From positions 1-5,302 of the forward strand of contig JASLJB010000047.1 in the NCBI GenBank assembly GCA_030152605.1: 5,302 nt of DNA, written 5' to 3'. The notes beneath the pieces are model-generated. The model did not search any database, had not been told where the DNA came from, and worked only from the letters and a program-made list of their open reading frames with translations. Below are positions 1 through 5,302 of this stretch, in pieces. How positions within the stretch are numbered: the stretch's first letter is position 1; every line of letters starts with the position of its first letter. This DNA comes from Acinetobacter sp. (GTDB taxonomy: Bacteria; Pseudomonadota; Gammaproteobacteria; Pseudomonadales; Moraxellaceae). The position numbers and the translations under genes are program-made.

Positions 1-678
1 AAGGTCTTCAGTCAACTGCTCAGGCTCAGGTTGAACTGGTACTGGCGCTGGTTGAACTGGTACAACTTCTACTACAGGAGCAGCAGGTTTCAAGTGACCA
101 CCTAGAACAACGTTTAGACCTGCAAGTGCAGTGTAGTTCCAGAAATCTTCGTCGATGTTGTATGTAGCACGTGCTTCAGTACGTAGAGACAATACATCGT
201 TTAGACGCCAGAAAGCACCTACACCTGCATTACCCAAAGTACCTTCTTCAGTGTTACCACGACCATCACGGCCATTAACATCACCAGTGAAGTTATATTT
301 ATAGTGACCAGCACCTAAAAGTACATACGGCTTGATTTTGCTGTCGTAGTTTTTAGTGATCAAATCAGAAGTAGCATAGAAGTTACCGTTGATTTGTTTT
401 TGCTTATATTCAGCACCAGCGTTTGGATCAACATCACCTTTAACTTGGTTATATTCAGCTTCGAAACCTAACCATGGAGTTAATTCGATACCGAGTGCTG
501 CGCCAACGAATAAATCGTCTTGTAGCTCACCAGATGAAGTTAAACGGTCACGGCCGTTATTGTGTTGAGAATCTTGGAATGTGTAACCTAATAACAAAGG
601 AGTTACTGTTACACCAGCATTAGCTGCAGCTAATGGCGCAGCAACAAGCATAGCTAGTGCGATACGACTCAGTTTCAT
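1..678 (-). CDS. ompA: Outer membrane protein OmpA, partial (C-terminus outside window)
   Basis: Major outer membrane porin that also tethers the envelope to peptidoglycan. The 226 visible codons stay open to the window edge. Residues 1-21 are a Sec signal peptide (MKLSRIALA start, hydrophobic core, ANA before the cleavage site at Gly22). Residues 22 to about 196 form the eight-stranded barrel, with motifs such as GVTVTPLLLGYTFQDS, LGIELTPWLGFEAEYNQVKG, KIKPYVLLGAGHYKYN and GNAGVGAFWRLND. Residues about 197-221 are a Pro/Val/Gln-rich hinge, and LTEDL at 222-226 begins the OmpA-like peptidoglycan-binding domain, the rest of which lies off the edge. The start is secured by the signal peptide and by a strong GGAGG six bases upstream (685-689). 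These sequences match Acinetobacter OmpA as I remember it; surface loops and hinge differ from A. baumannii. The gene has its own promoter and a long leader, so it is probably the first gene of its transcript. Confidence 0.97.
   Translation of the reverse strand, partial: MKLSRIALAMLVAAPLAAANAGVTVTPLLLGYTFQDSQHNNGRDRLTSSGELQDDLFVGAALGIELTPWLGFEAEYNQVKGDVDPNAGAEYKQKQINGNFYATSDLITKNYDSKIKPYVLLGAGHYKYNFTGDVNGRDGRGNTEEGTLGNAGVGAFWRLNDVLSLRTEARATYNIDEDFWNYTALAGLNVVLGGHLKPAAPVVEVVPVQPAPVPVQPEPEQLTEDL
22..63 (-). repeat. Two-copy 21-base tandem repeat in the OmpA hinge
   Basis: Two adjacent 21-base units (43-63 and 22-42) match at 18 of 21 positions and share an identical 14-base core. On the coding strand they encode VPVQPAP followed by VPVQPEP (residues 206-212 and 213-219) in the proline-rich linker between barrel and periplasmic domain. 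The unit is a multiple of three, so copy-number change would keep the frame. Confidence 0.8.
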
Positions 679-712
679 GGATGTCCTCCAGAGATAACGA
701 TTGTTGTTCAAG

Positions 713-741
713 CTCAGCCTAAAATGATTTAGCTACCTGAG
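713..741 (-). promoter_or_regulatory. Nested stem-loop in the ompA 5' leader
   Basis: An outer 5-bp stem (CTCAG at 713-717 with CTGAG at 737-741) encloses an inner 5-bp stem (CTAAA at 719-723 with TTTAG at 728-732), closed by a four-base loop. The two stems are separated by one base on one side and four on the other. The structure would lie in the ompA mRNA leader, about 24 bases upstream of the Shine-Dalgarno. In E. coli, 5' leader stem-loops are known to stabilise ompA mRNA; a similar role here is inferred. Confidence 0.45.
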
Positions 742-790
742 ATAGGCATTTTATATACCCCAGTATTATTTTTAAGCTACTCACGTATGA

Positions 791-819
791 ATCATACAAA
801 CACTTTGTAAATTTTCCAA
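791..819 (-). promoter_or_regulatory. Putative sigma-70 promoter of ompA
   Basis: Read on the minus strand, TTGGAA (814-819) serves as -35 and TATGAT (791-796, five of six consensus bases) as -10, with an ideal 17-base spacer. Transcription would start near 784, giving a leader of about 105 bases before the ompA ATG. Other AT-rich -10-like hexamers lie closer to the gene (around 750-770), so more than one start is possible. Confidence 0.55.
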
Positions 820-822
820 GTG

Positions 823-841
823 CTTGATAAATTTAATCAAG
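823..841. promoter_or_regulatory. Operator-like palindrome just upstream of the ompA -35
   Basis: CTTGAT (823-828) and ATCAAG (836-841) are perfect 6-bp inverted arms around a seven-base AT spacer. The site begins four bases upstream of the proposed ompA -35, a usual place for a regulator. The arms contain TTGAT/ATCAA as in FNR/CRP sites, but the spacing is not the TTGAT-N4-ATCAA of FNR, so no regulator is assigned. Confidence 0.3.
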
Positions 842-886
842 TAAATTATTGACAAAATTACTTACAATTTCCGTTGTAGTTGCGTA

Positions 887-900
887 ATTTTGATCAAAAT
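887..900. repeat. Perfect 14-bp palindrome upstream of ompA
   Basis: ATTTTGATCAAAAT reads the same on both strands. It lies about 70 bases upstream of the proposed ompA -35 and repeats the TTGAT/ATCAA half-sites of the palindrome at 823-841. A protein-binding site is possible; in AT-rich DNA a chance palindrome of this length is uncommon but not excluded. Confidence 0.3.
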
Positions 901-1251
901 ACCCGATGTGAGTAACTTGAATTCTGCTCATGCTGCGCCATTTTAGCAGTATTCGTGAGCGATAGTAATAAATATTTTAGCGTGTTTCTTGGCGAGTCGG
1001 CTTTTTCCACAAAAACCTCAATGAATCCAACGAATAAATATAACTTTATTTATAATCACATTTTATAGATATTAGGTCTTATTTATCACAAATATAATTC
1101 TGTTATACCACTCATCTAACAATTATTGTTAAAAATTACAAATTTACAGCATTGTATAAAAAATCATCTCATTGTTAGGAGTAGAGATTACAAAACCGAA
1201 GCCTTTTGATAAAAGTCTACAGCTCTAGCATTGATGTTTGAATACTCTAAA

Positions 1252-1281
1252 ATTGCTTAAAATTAAAGCAATTACTTTAAT
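1252..1281 (+). promoter_or_regulatory. Promoter-like element overlapped by an inverted repeat
   Basis: TTGCTT (1253-1258) and TTTAAT (1276-1281, five of six -10 bases) are separated by exactly 17 bases, facing right. ATTGCTT (1252-1258) and AAGCAAT (1266-1272) form 7-bp inverted arms over the -35 and spacer, as an operator would. If active, the transcript would start near 1288, roughly 300 bases before the pseudopilin gene. The -35 matches only three of six bases, so this is tentative. Confidence 0.3.
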
Positions 1282-1471
1282 ATTTCCATGTGACATTTAC
1301 TTCATCATTTTTATAAAAATTTACAGGGTAAATGAAAAATTATTTTTTGTGGCTGTGGACTGATGATGCATTAACGATTTTTTTGAATTACTTAAACATC
1401 ACACTGAGCTGCCGTTTAAATTTGCCCATCCCTATCATGTCCCTATACTCAACAAACAACCGAGTGCCTAA

Positions 1472-1496
1472 GAAAAATATACCCCGACTCCGGGGT
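1472..1496 (-). terminator. Leftward terminator-like hairpin with no gene in front of it
   Basis: ACCCCG (1481-1486) and CGGGGT (1491-1496) form a GC-rich 6-bp stem with a four-base loop. Read leftwards the hairpin is followed by ATATTTTTCT, the form of an intrinsic terminator; read rightwards there is no T-run. No leftward gene lies upstream of it (the next genes, from 1594, are rightward), so it may stop an antisense RNA or be a relic. The stem is short. Confidence 0.35.
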
Positions 1497-1593
1497 GAGC
1501 ATAGGTTGGACAACGACTTTTAAGCAATGTTTCTAAACTGCGTTTCAAAATCATCCTACAAAATACAACGCTACTCAAACAAGTCGAACCCTT

Positions 1594-2133
1594 ATGCAGT
1601 CACAGTTCCCTCCTCACCATTATGGATTTAGCTTGATCGAGCTGCTGATCTGTATGGCAGTGATTGCGATTTTGAGCAGTTTGGCCGTGCCAAGCTTTCA
1701 ACACATGCGTGCCAAGCAAGAATTCAACGCAACCCAAAGCTTGCTGCAGCAACAGGTCAATCTGGCGAGAAGTCATGCGCTGACTTTGCACCAAGATATT
1801 GTGATTTGTGCAGCACTGGACATGAAAAGCTGTAATCACCAACATTGGCAACATGGTCTATTGATGTATGTCGATCACAATCAAAACCGAAAACTTGATA
1901 CCACAGAAACCGTACTCAATTACTCCAGCACCCAACTCAAATACGGCATGCTGTCATGGCATGGCAATGCCACACATCCGAATCAGATTGTATTTCAATT
2001 GGATAGCGGCCTCCCCAGGGGATCTCAAGGCAGCTTTCGCTACTGCAGTTTCAAATATCCAGAACTGAGCCATAACTTTGCACTTGGAGGCATGGGCCAT
2101 CTTAATACAGTTGCCGCGACTCAATGCCCTTAA
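1594..2133 (+). CDS. GspH/FimT family type IV pilus minor pseudopilin
   Basis: A 179-residue minor pilin-like protein expected to be processed by prepilin peptidase and to enter type IV pilus fibres at the inner membrane. The leader of 11 residues ends in Gly11, followed by FSLIELL with Glu at mature position +5, the standard class III signal. Residues 12-34 are the hydrophobic helix and an amphipathic helix continues to about 66. The GspH/FimT globular domain follows, with Cys72 and Cys80, then W85-x2-G88 and YVD (92-94) before an N-rich turn, and a second pair, Cys151 and Cys178, likely a disulfide. The GRxR motif reported for DNA-binding FimT proteins appears as GMGH (166-169). The ATG lacks a good Shine-Dalgarno, but the leader length supports this start. 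It stands alone, away from any fimU-pilVWXE cluster, which favours a FimT type over FimU; I leave the symbol blank. Confidence 0.88.
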   Translation: MQSQFPPHHYGFSLIELLICMAVIAILSSLAVPSFQHMRAKQEFNATQSLLQQQVNLARSHALTLHQDIVICAALDMKSCNHQHWQHGLLMYVDHNQNRKLDTTETVLNYSSTQLKYGMLSWHGNATHPNQIVFQLDSGLPRGSQGSFRYCSFKYPELSHNFALGGMGHLNTVAATQCP

Positions 2134-2280
2134 GCCTGGGAAACACGTGAACAATGCTTGTGAAATATGTTACTCGCTCCGATCAGCACGGTATACCGAT
2201 CCAGATGCATTTCAGCCCTCTACGGTTTGTTAAAGATTTAATTTGTTACTTTCGTGACTCATCTGATCGCAGAATAGCGC

Positions 2281-2308
2281 TTCATTGTTATGCTGTTTTT
2301 TATATACT
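2281..2308 (+). promoter_or_regulatory. Possible promoter of the thiolase gene
   Basis: TATACT (2303-2308, five of six -10 bases) lies 16 bases downstream of a weak -35, TTCATT (2281-2286). A transcript from near 2315 would have a leader of about 45 bases. A GGAG at 2345-2348 stands nine bases from the thiolase ATG. The 224-base gap after the pseudopilin gene also favours separate transcription. Confidence 0.35.
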
Positions 2309-2357
2309 GCTAAAGTTTCAAAAAAAGTGACTTAATACAACATCGGAGAATACAACA

Positions 2358-3533
2358 ATGACTGACATCGTAATTGTAAATGGCGCACGGACAGCTATGG
2401 GTGGTTTTCAAGGCAGTTTAGCCGCAGCAACTGCACCCACATTGGGCGCTGCAACCATTCGCGCTGCAATCGAACGTTCTGGTTTGGATGCCAATGATGT
2501 AGAAGAAGTCATCATGGGCTGTGTTCTTCCTGCCGGTCTCAAACAAGGACCTGCACGTCAAGCCATGCGTCTCGCTGGCCTGCCCGACTCAACCGGCGCA
2601 GTCACCATCAACAAATTATGTGGCTCGGGCATGAAAGCCGTAATGCAAGCCTCAGATATGATCAAAGCCGGTTCTGCCCAAGTCGTGGTCGCAGGTGGTA
2701 TGGAGTCTATGACCAATGCCCCTTATATCCTGCCAAAAGCACGTGCCGGTTTACGCATGGGACATGGCGAAGTCAAAGACCACATGTTCTTAGATGGCCT
2801 AGAAGATGCTGAAACTGGACGTTTAATGGGTTCCTTTGCCCAAGACATGGCCAATAGTCGTGGTTATAGCCGTGAGCAAATGGACGAGTTCGCGATTCGT
2901 TCATTGAAACGTGCACAAACTGCAATTAATGAAGGCTACTTTGAAGCTGAAATCGTGCCTGTGACCCTATCTAGCCGTAAAGGTGATGTGGTTGTGGACA
3001 AGGACGAACAACCTTTCAATGCCAATATCGACAAGATTCCAACACTCAGACCTGCCTTTGCCAAAGATGGAACCATTACTGCTGCCAATGCCAGCTCAAT
3101 TTCAGATGGAGCTTCTGCTCTCGTGCTGACTTCAGCTGAACATGCACAAGCCAAAGGCCTTAAACCTTTAGCAAAAATCGTGGCCTATGCCTCTAATTCG
3201 CAGCACCCTTCTGAGTTCACCATTGCACCAGTCGGTGCAATTGAAAAAGTACTCAAGCAAACTGGATGGGATGCTCAAGAGGTTGATCTTTGGGAAATTA
3301 ACGAAGCCTTCGCGATGGTGACCATGTGCCCGATCGATGACTTCAAACTCGATGCAGAAAAAGTCAATATTCACGGCGGCGCTTGTGCACTGGGCCATCC
3401 TGTCGGCTCGACTGGCTCACGTATCATCTTGACCCTGATCCATGCCCTGAAACGTACCGGCGGTAAAAAAGGCATCGCGGCACTGTGTATTGGTGGTGGT
3501 GAAGCGACTGCTGTTGCGATTGAAATTCTATAA
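2358..3533 (+). CDS. Thiolase, acetyl-CoA C-acetyltransferase type
   Basis: A 391-residue cytoplasmic thiolase, the full usual length, which joins two acyl-CoA units or cleaves 3-ketoacyl-CoA with CoA. The nucleophile is Cys88 in INKLCGSGMKAV. The other catalytic elements are NEAFA (315-319), His347 in GGACALGHPVGSTGSR, and Cys377 in ALCIGGGEATA, matching the Cys-Asn-His-Cys set of the Zoogloea and AtoB enzymes. The N-terminus (IVIVNGARTAMGGFQGSL) and the GTITAANASSISDGASA segment are also typical. It does not resemble FadA at its N-terminus and has no fadB beside it, so it is not the beta-oxidation complex subunit. The loop reads GRLMGSFAQD where classic biosynthetic thiolases have HMGxxAEN; from memory, similar loops occur in thiolases near branched-chain amino acid catabolism genes, so acetoacetyl-CoA or 2-methylacetoacetyl-CoA are both possible substrates. 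It is probably monocistronic, with its own promoter region and terminator. Confidence 0.93.
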   Translation: MTDIVIVNGARTAMGGFQGSLAAATAPTLGAATIRAAIERSGLDANDVEEVIMGCVLPAGLKQGPARQAMRLAGLPDSTGAVTINKLCGSGMKAVMQASDMIKAGSAQVVVAGGMESMTNAPYILPKARAGLRMGHGEVKDHMFLDGLEDAETGRLMGSFAQDMANSRGYSREQMDEFAIRSLKRAQTAINEGYFEAEIVPVTLSSRKGDVVVDKDEQPFNANIDKIPTLRPAFAKDGTITAANASSISDGASALVLTSAEHAQAKGLKPLAKIVAYASNSQHPSEFTIAPVGAIEKVLKQTGWDAQEVDLWEINEAFAMVTMCPIDDFKLDAEKVNIHGGACALGHPVGSTGSRIILTLIHALKRTGGKKGIAALCIGGGEATAVAIEIL

Positions 3534-3557
3534 TTTTACTCGTACATTAACGCCTCA

Positions 3558-3588
3558 AAAAAAATCCTGCTTGATGCAGGATTTTTTT
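3558..3588 (+). terminator. Intrinsic terminator after the thiolase gene
   Basis: A GC-containing core, ATCCTGC (3564-3570) with GCAGGAT (3576-3582), is extended by a run of A pairing with a run of seven T (3582-3588), giving a stem of up to 13 bp with the loop TTGAT. It lies 25 bases past the thiolase stop. The A-run on the other side could make it work in both directions, but no leftward gene faces it. Confidence 0.9.
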
Positions 3589-3672
3589 ATTTAAACCCAA
3601 TGTTTAATTGTGTACTCAACGACCTAGCGAACTGCTAAATTATCTGCTCACAACAACAATAAGGCCACTTGC

Positions 3673-4122
3673 ATGCAACTCAATCATTATCTCAACTTCA
3701 AAGGACAGACCGAAGCCGCCTTTAACTTTTATAAGTCGGTCTTTGGCGGTGAATTTTCTTATATTAAACGTTATGCTGAACTGCCCGCTCAGGATGGCGT
3801 CAGCATTTTAGCGCATGAAAAAGACTATATATTGCATGTCTCACTTCCCATCAACGAGTTCACCGAACTGATGGGATCGGACTACAGCGAAAGCTTTTGT
3901 GCCCAAAGCAATATGGTATTCACACCAGGCAATAACCACTACATCTCAATCAATCTCGGGATCGGTGAAGAAGCCGAAGCCAAACGACTATTCAATGCTT
4001 TATCGCAACAGGGTCAAATCGAAATGCCCCTAGATAAAACCTTTTGGGGCGCACTCTATGGCGCATTCACTGATCAGTTCGGGGTGAAGTGGATGGTCAA
4101 CTGCCAACTGCAAGAAATCTAG
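3673..4122 (+). CDS. VOC superfamily protein, PhnB/YjdN-like
   Basis: A 149-residue cytoplasmic protein of the vicinal oxygen chelate (glyoxalase/bleomycin resistance) superfamily, PhnB-like subgroup. The first beta-alpha-beta module opens with LNFKGQTEAAFNFYKSVFGG (residues 7-26) and includes HVSLPINEFTELMGSD. The second includes ISINLGIGEEAEAKRLFNAL and ends in the strongly conserved block MPLDKTFWGALYGAFTDQFG followed by VKWMVNC. Length and motif order match the family. The substrate is unknown: members are often annotated as 3-demethylubiquinone methyltransferase-like or PhnB, but neither name is a demonstrated function, and no phosphonate genes are nearby. The start is supported by AAGG (3661-3664) eight bases upstream and by the family N-terminus. 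It sits between two intrinsic terminators, so it is a single-gene unit; no clear promoter was found in the 84-base gap before it. Confidence 0.9.
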   Translation: MQLNHYLNFKGQTEAAFNFYKSVFGGEFSYIKRYAELPAQDGVSILAHEKDYILHVSLPINEFTELMGSDYSESFCAQSNMVFTPGNNHYISINLGIGEEAEAKRLFNALSQQGQIEMPLDKTFWGALYGAFTDQFGVKWMVNCQLQEI

Positions 4123-4156
4123 TCTCCGGATTGCTTTAGACTTCAATCTAGAATAG

Positions 4157-4185
4157 AAAAAATCCCGCACTCGGCGGGATTTTTT
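4157..4185. terminator. Bidirectional terminator between convergent genes
   Basis: AAAAAATCCCGC (4157-4168) and GCGGGATTTTTT (4174-4185) form a perfect 12-bp stem around the five-base loop ACTCG. A-run and T-run make it a terminator on both strands. It lies 34 bases past the VOC gene stop and 32 bases past the end of the leftward DUF934 gene, serving both. Confidence 0.92.
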
Positions 4186-4217
4186 AACTTTAGGACTTTG
4201 CTCTGATCAATTCAGAC

Positions 4218-4703
4218 TTAGGCCCCAGTCTGATAACTGGCTTGGGCGACGGCAGTTGAGGCTTGATAAGGCTGTTTAAAGTCATTTAAGCCTGCCGCAG
4301 CTTCTTGGATATCCTTACCGTCTTTGATCACAAAGCTATCGAAGCCAGCACGCTTTAAATAATTCAACACATCTTTAAAGATGTCACCGACCGCGCGTAA
4401 CTCACCTTGATAGCCCTGACGTCGCAGCAGTGCAGCAAAGGAATAGCCACGCCCATCATTGAAGCCTGCAAACTCAATAAAAATGGCATCCAAGTCAGCC
4501 AAAGGAAATTCATTTAGCTCTGGTGAATCATCCACCGTGATATACAAGGCTTTTTTACCCTGAATCTGCGCTAACAATTCAAGTTGAGCCGTGGTGATCA
4601 GCACATCACCGGTCGGAATCAGGCCATCTTCGGCAATCACTTGATAATGGTTGTCTAAGATCGTGCCGTCTTTGAGCAACACTTGTCGTTGAGTATTAAG
4701 CAT
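4218..4703 (-). CDS. DUF934 protein associated with sulfite reduction
   Basis: A 161-residue cytoplasmic protein of the DUF934 family, which typically accompanies siroheme nitrite/sulfite reductases and is annotated as probably involved in sulfite reduction; its biochemical role is not known to me. The family signature is clear: FAGFNDGRGYSFAALLR (78-94), GYQGELRAVGDIFKD (97-111), then LKRAGFDSF (116-124). There are no cysteines, so it does not itself carry an iron-sulfur cluster. The start was set at 4703, not at an in-frame ATG at 4763: the inner ATG has AAGGAG seven bases upstream, the protein then begins at the normal family position, and the 20 extra residues would come from cysI-coding DNA. 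It overlaps the cysI stop by 8 bases (ATGCTTAA), which indicates one operon with coupled translation. It ends the operon, followed by the terminator at 4157-4185. Confidence 0.9.
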   Translation of the reverse strand: MLNTQRQVLLKDGTILDNHYQVIAEDGLIPTGDVLITTAQLELLAQIQGKKALYITVDDSPELNEFPLADLDAIFIEFAGFNDGRGYSFAALLRRQGYQGELRAVGDIFKDVLNYLKRAGFDSFVIKDGKDIQEAAAGLNDFKQPYQASTAVAQASYQTGA

Positions 4704-5302
4704 ATGCGCGCTCCTTAAACGGTTGAATACCGACACGGCGATAAGTCTCAATAAATTTCTCACCCTCTACACGCAAGTCGAGATAAGTATTCAAGATTTC
4801 ATCGATCACATCTGGGATCACTTCAGCGGCAAATGATGGCCCGAGAATATTACCAATCGAGGCATCATGGTCTGCATGTCCACCCAAAGTAATTTGGTAG
4901 AACTCAGCACCTTTTTTATCCACCCCCAAAATTCCGATATTGCCGACATGGTGATGACCACAGGCATTCATACAACCGGAGATATTCAGATCGATTGGCC
5001 CTAGATTATAAATCGTATCCAGATCATCAAAACGACGACTAATCGCTTCTGAGATTGGAATCGACTTGGCATTGGCCAAAGAACAGAAATCCCCACCCGG
5101 GCAGCAGATAATATCGGTCATAAAACCAATATGTGCACGCGCGAGATTATGCTGATCCAAAGTCTGCCACAGGGTAAATAAGTCTTTTTGAGGCACATCC
5201 ACCAATGCAATGTTTTGCTCATGCGTGGTACGTAACTCACCAAAGGTATATTGATCCGCCAAATCAGCGATGAGATTCATTTCCTCAGTGCTGATATCTC
5301 CC
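4696..5302 (-). CDS. cysI: Siroheme nitrite/sulfite reductase (sulfite reductase hemoprotein), C-terminal part
   Basis: C-terminal 201 residues of an assimilatory sulfite reductase hemoprotein, which reduces sulfite to sulfide with six electrons in the cytoplasm. The frame is open to the right edge: codons for GDISTEE precede the first in-window Met (5280-5278), so that Met is internal and the true start lies outside. The coupled siroheme/[4Fe-4S] ligands are visible: C-x5-C in CPGGDFC (codons at 5103-5101 and 5085-5083) and C-x3-C in NISGCMNACGHHHVGNIGI (4974-4972 and 4962-4960). GDISTEEMNLIADLADQYTF and ELRTTHEQNIAL form the start of the C-terminal repeat half. The sequence resembles the ferredoxin-type nitrite/sulfite reductases of Acinetobacter and Pseudomonas, usually called CysI. 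The adjoining DUF934 gene favours sulfite over nitrite as substrate, which is an inference from context. Confidence 0.93.
   Translation of the reverse strand, partial: GDISTEEMNLIADLADQYTFGELRTTHEQNIALVDVPQKDLFTLWQTLDQHNLARAHIGFMTDIICCPGGDFCSLANAKSIPISEAISRRFDDLDTIYNLGPIDLNISGCMNACGHHHVGNIGILGVDKKGAEFYQITLGGHADHDASIGNILGPSFAAEVIPDVIDEILNTYLDLRVEGEKFIETYRRVGIQPFKERAYA
4711..4716 (-). promoter_or_regulatory. Ribosome binding site that sets the DUF934 start
   Basis: On the minus strand AAGGAG stands seven bases before the ATG at 4703, inside the last codons of cysI. This near-perfect Shine-Dalgarno is the main reason for preferring that ATG to the one at 4763. Confidence 0.8.

Larger units (their letters stand above)
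679..1593. other. 915-base AT-rich intergenic region without a convincing gene
   Basis: The region separates two divergent genes and is much more AT-rich than they are. The ompA side (679-900) carries the Shine-Dalgarno, leader stem-loop, promoter and two palindromes. The middle holds an imperfect nested hairpin (926-960: 7-bp stem with one G-T pair, 4-base bulge, 4-bp stem), the short palindrome TAACAATTATTGTTA (1117-1131), and an 8-bp inverted pair, CTAACAAT at 1116-1123 and ATTGTTAG at 1171-1178. The right side has a promoter-like element (1252-1281) and a hairpin (1481-1496). The longest reading frame, 63 codons at 1332-1523, has AGGG only three bases from its ATG, resembles no family I recognise and is probably not a gene. 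No tRNA, rRNA, IS end or CRISPR repeat was seen. Confidence 0.6.

Noticed and set aside
983..1008. Stretch containing CGAGTCGGCTTTTT, resembling a tracrRNA terminator end
   Set aside because: The flanking bases do not form the expected hairpin, and no CRISPR repeats or cas genes are present; the likeness is coincidental.
1332..1523. 63-codon rightward open frame in the ompA-pseudopilin gap
   Set aside because: AGGG lies only three bases from the ATG, the protein has no recognisable motif, and its end runs through the hairpin at 1481-1496. It is probably chance, although a promoter-like element lies 50 bases upstream.
1600..1854. 84-codon leftward frame opposite the pseudopilin gene
   Set aside because: It lies entirely within a well-supported pilin gene and has no family features; it is a shadow of the coding strand. 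The leftward hairpin at 1472-1496 alone does not justify calling it.
2189..2198. 10-bp palindrome CGGTATACCG with a nearby CCGATC direct repeat
   Set aside because: It is short, lies far from the candidate thiolase promoter, and has no T-run or other context suggesting a terminator or operator.
3608..3811. 67-codon rightward frame overlapping the start of the VOC gene
   Set aside because: It is out of frame with a gene carrying clear family motifs and shows none of its own.
4704..4763. Upstream ATG at 4763 as start of the DUF934 protein
   Set aside because: It would add 20 residues encoded by cysI sequence in another frame, and the inner ATG has a much better Shine-Dalgarno and fits the family N-terminus.
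5278..5280. ATG at 5280 as the start of a short reductase protein
   Set aside because: The frame continues upstream to the window edge with conserved family sequence (GDISTEE), so this Met is internal to cysI.

Overview
The window almost certainly comes from an Acinetobacter chromosome. The left edge encodes an OmpA porin whose signal peptide, barrel strands and linker follow the Acinetobacter OmpA family closely. The species cannot be fixed from the sequence alone; the OmpA surface loops and hinge, compared from memory, differ from those of A. baumannii.

Layout. ompA runs leftwards off the left edge (678 to 1) and keeps its signal peptide, barrel and proline-rich hinge, but its peptidoglycan-binding domain lies outside the window. 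A 915-base AT-rich gap follows (679-1593). It holds the ompA leader and promoter, several inverted repeats and no convincing gene. Next comes a rightward lone type IV pilus minor pseudopilin of the GspH/FimT family (1594-2133), then a rightward thiolase (2358-3533) ending in a strong intrinsic terminator. A small rightward VOC/PhnB-like protein (3673-4122) is followed by a terminator shared with the convergent operon on its right. That leftward operon holds the C-terminal part of a siroheme nitrite/sulfite reductase (cysI, running off the right edge) and a DUF934 protein whose start overlaps the cysI stop by 8 bases.

How the genes relate. Only cysI and the DUF934 gene clearly work together, in assimilatory sulfite reduction. 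The ompA, pseudopilin, thiolase and VOC genes look like separate transcription units with unrelated roles (envelope, pili or DNA uptake, acyl-CoA metabolism, unknown).

No new multi-gene system was found. The items most worth a second look are regulatory or small-scale: a nested stem-loop in the ompA leader, palindromes beside the ompA promoter, a 21-base tandem repeat in the OmpA hinge, an orphan leftward terminator-like hairpin, and a FimT-like protein that seems to lack the usual GRxR motif.
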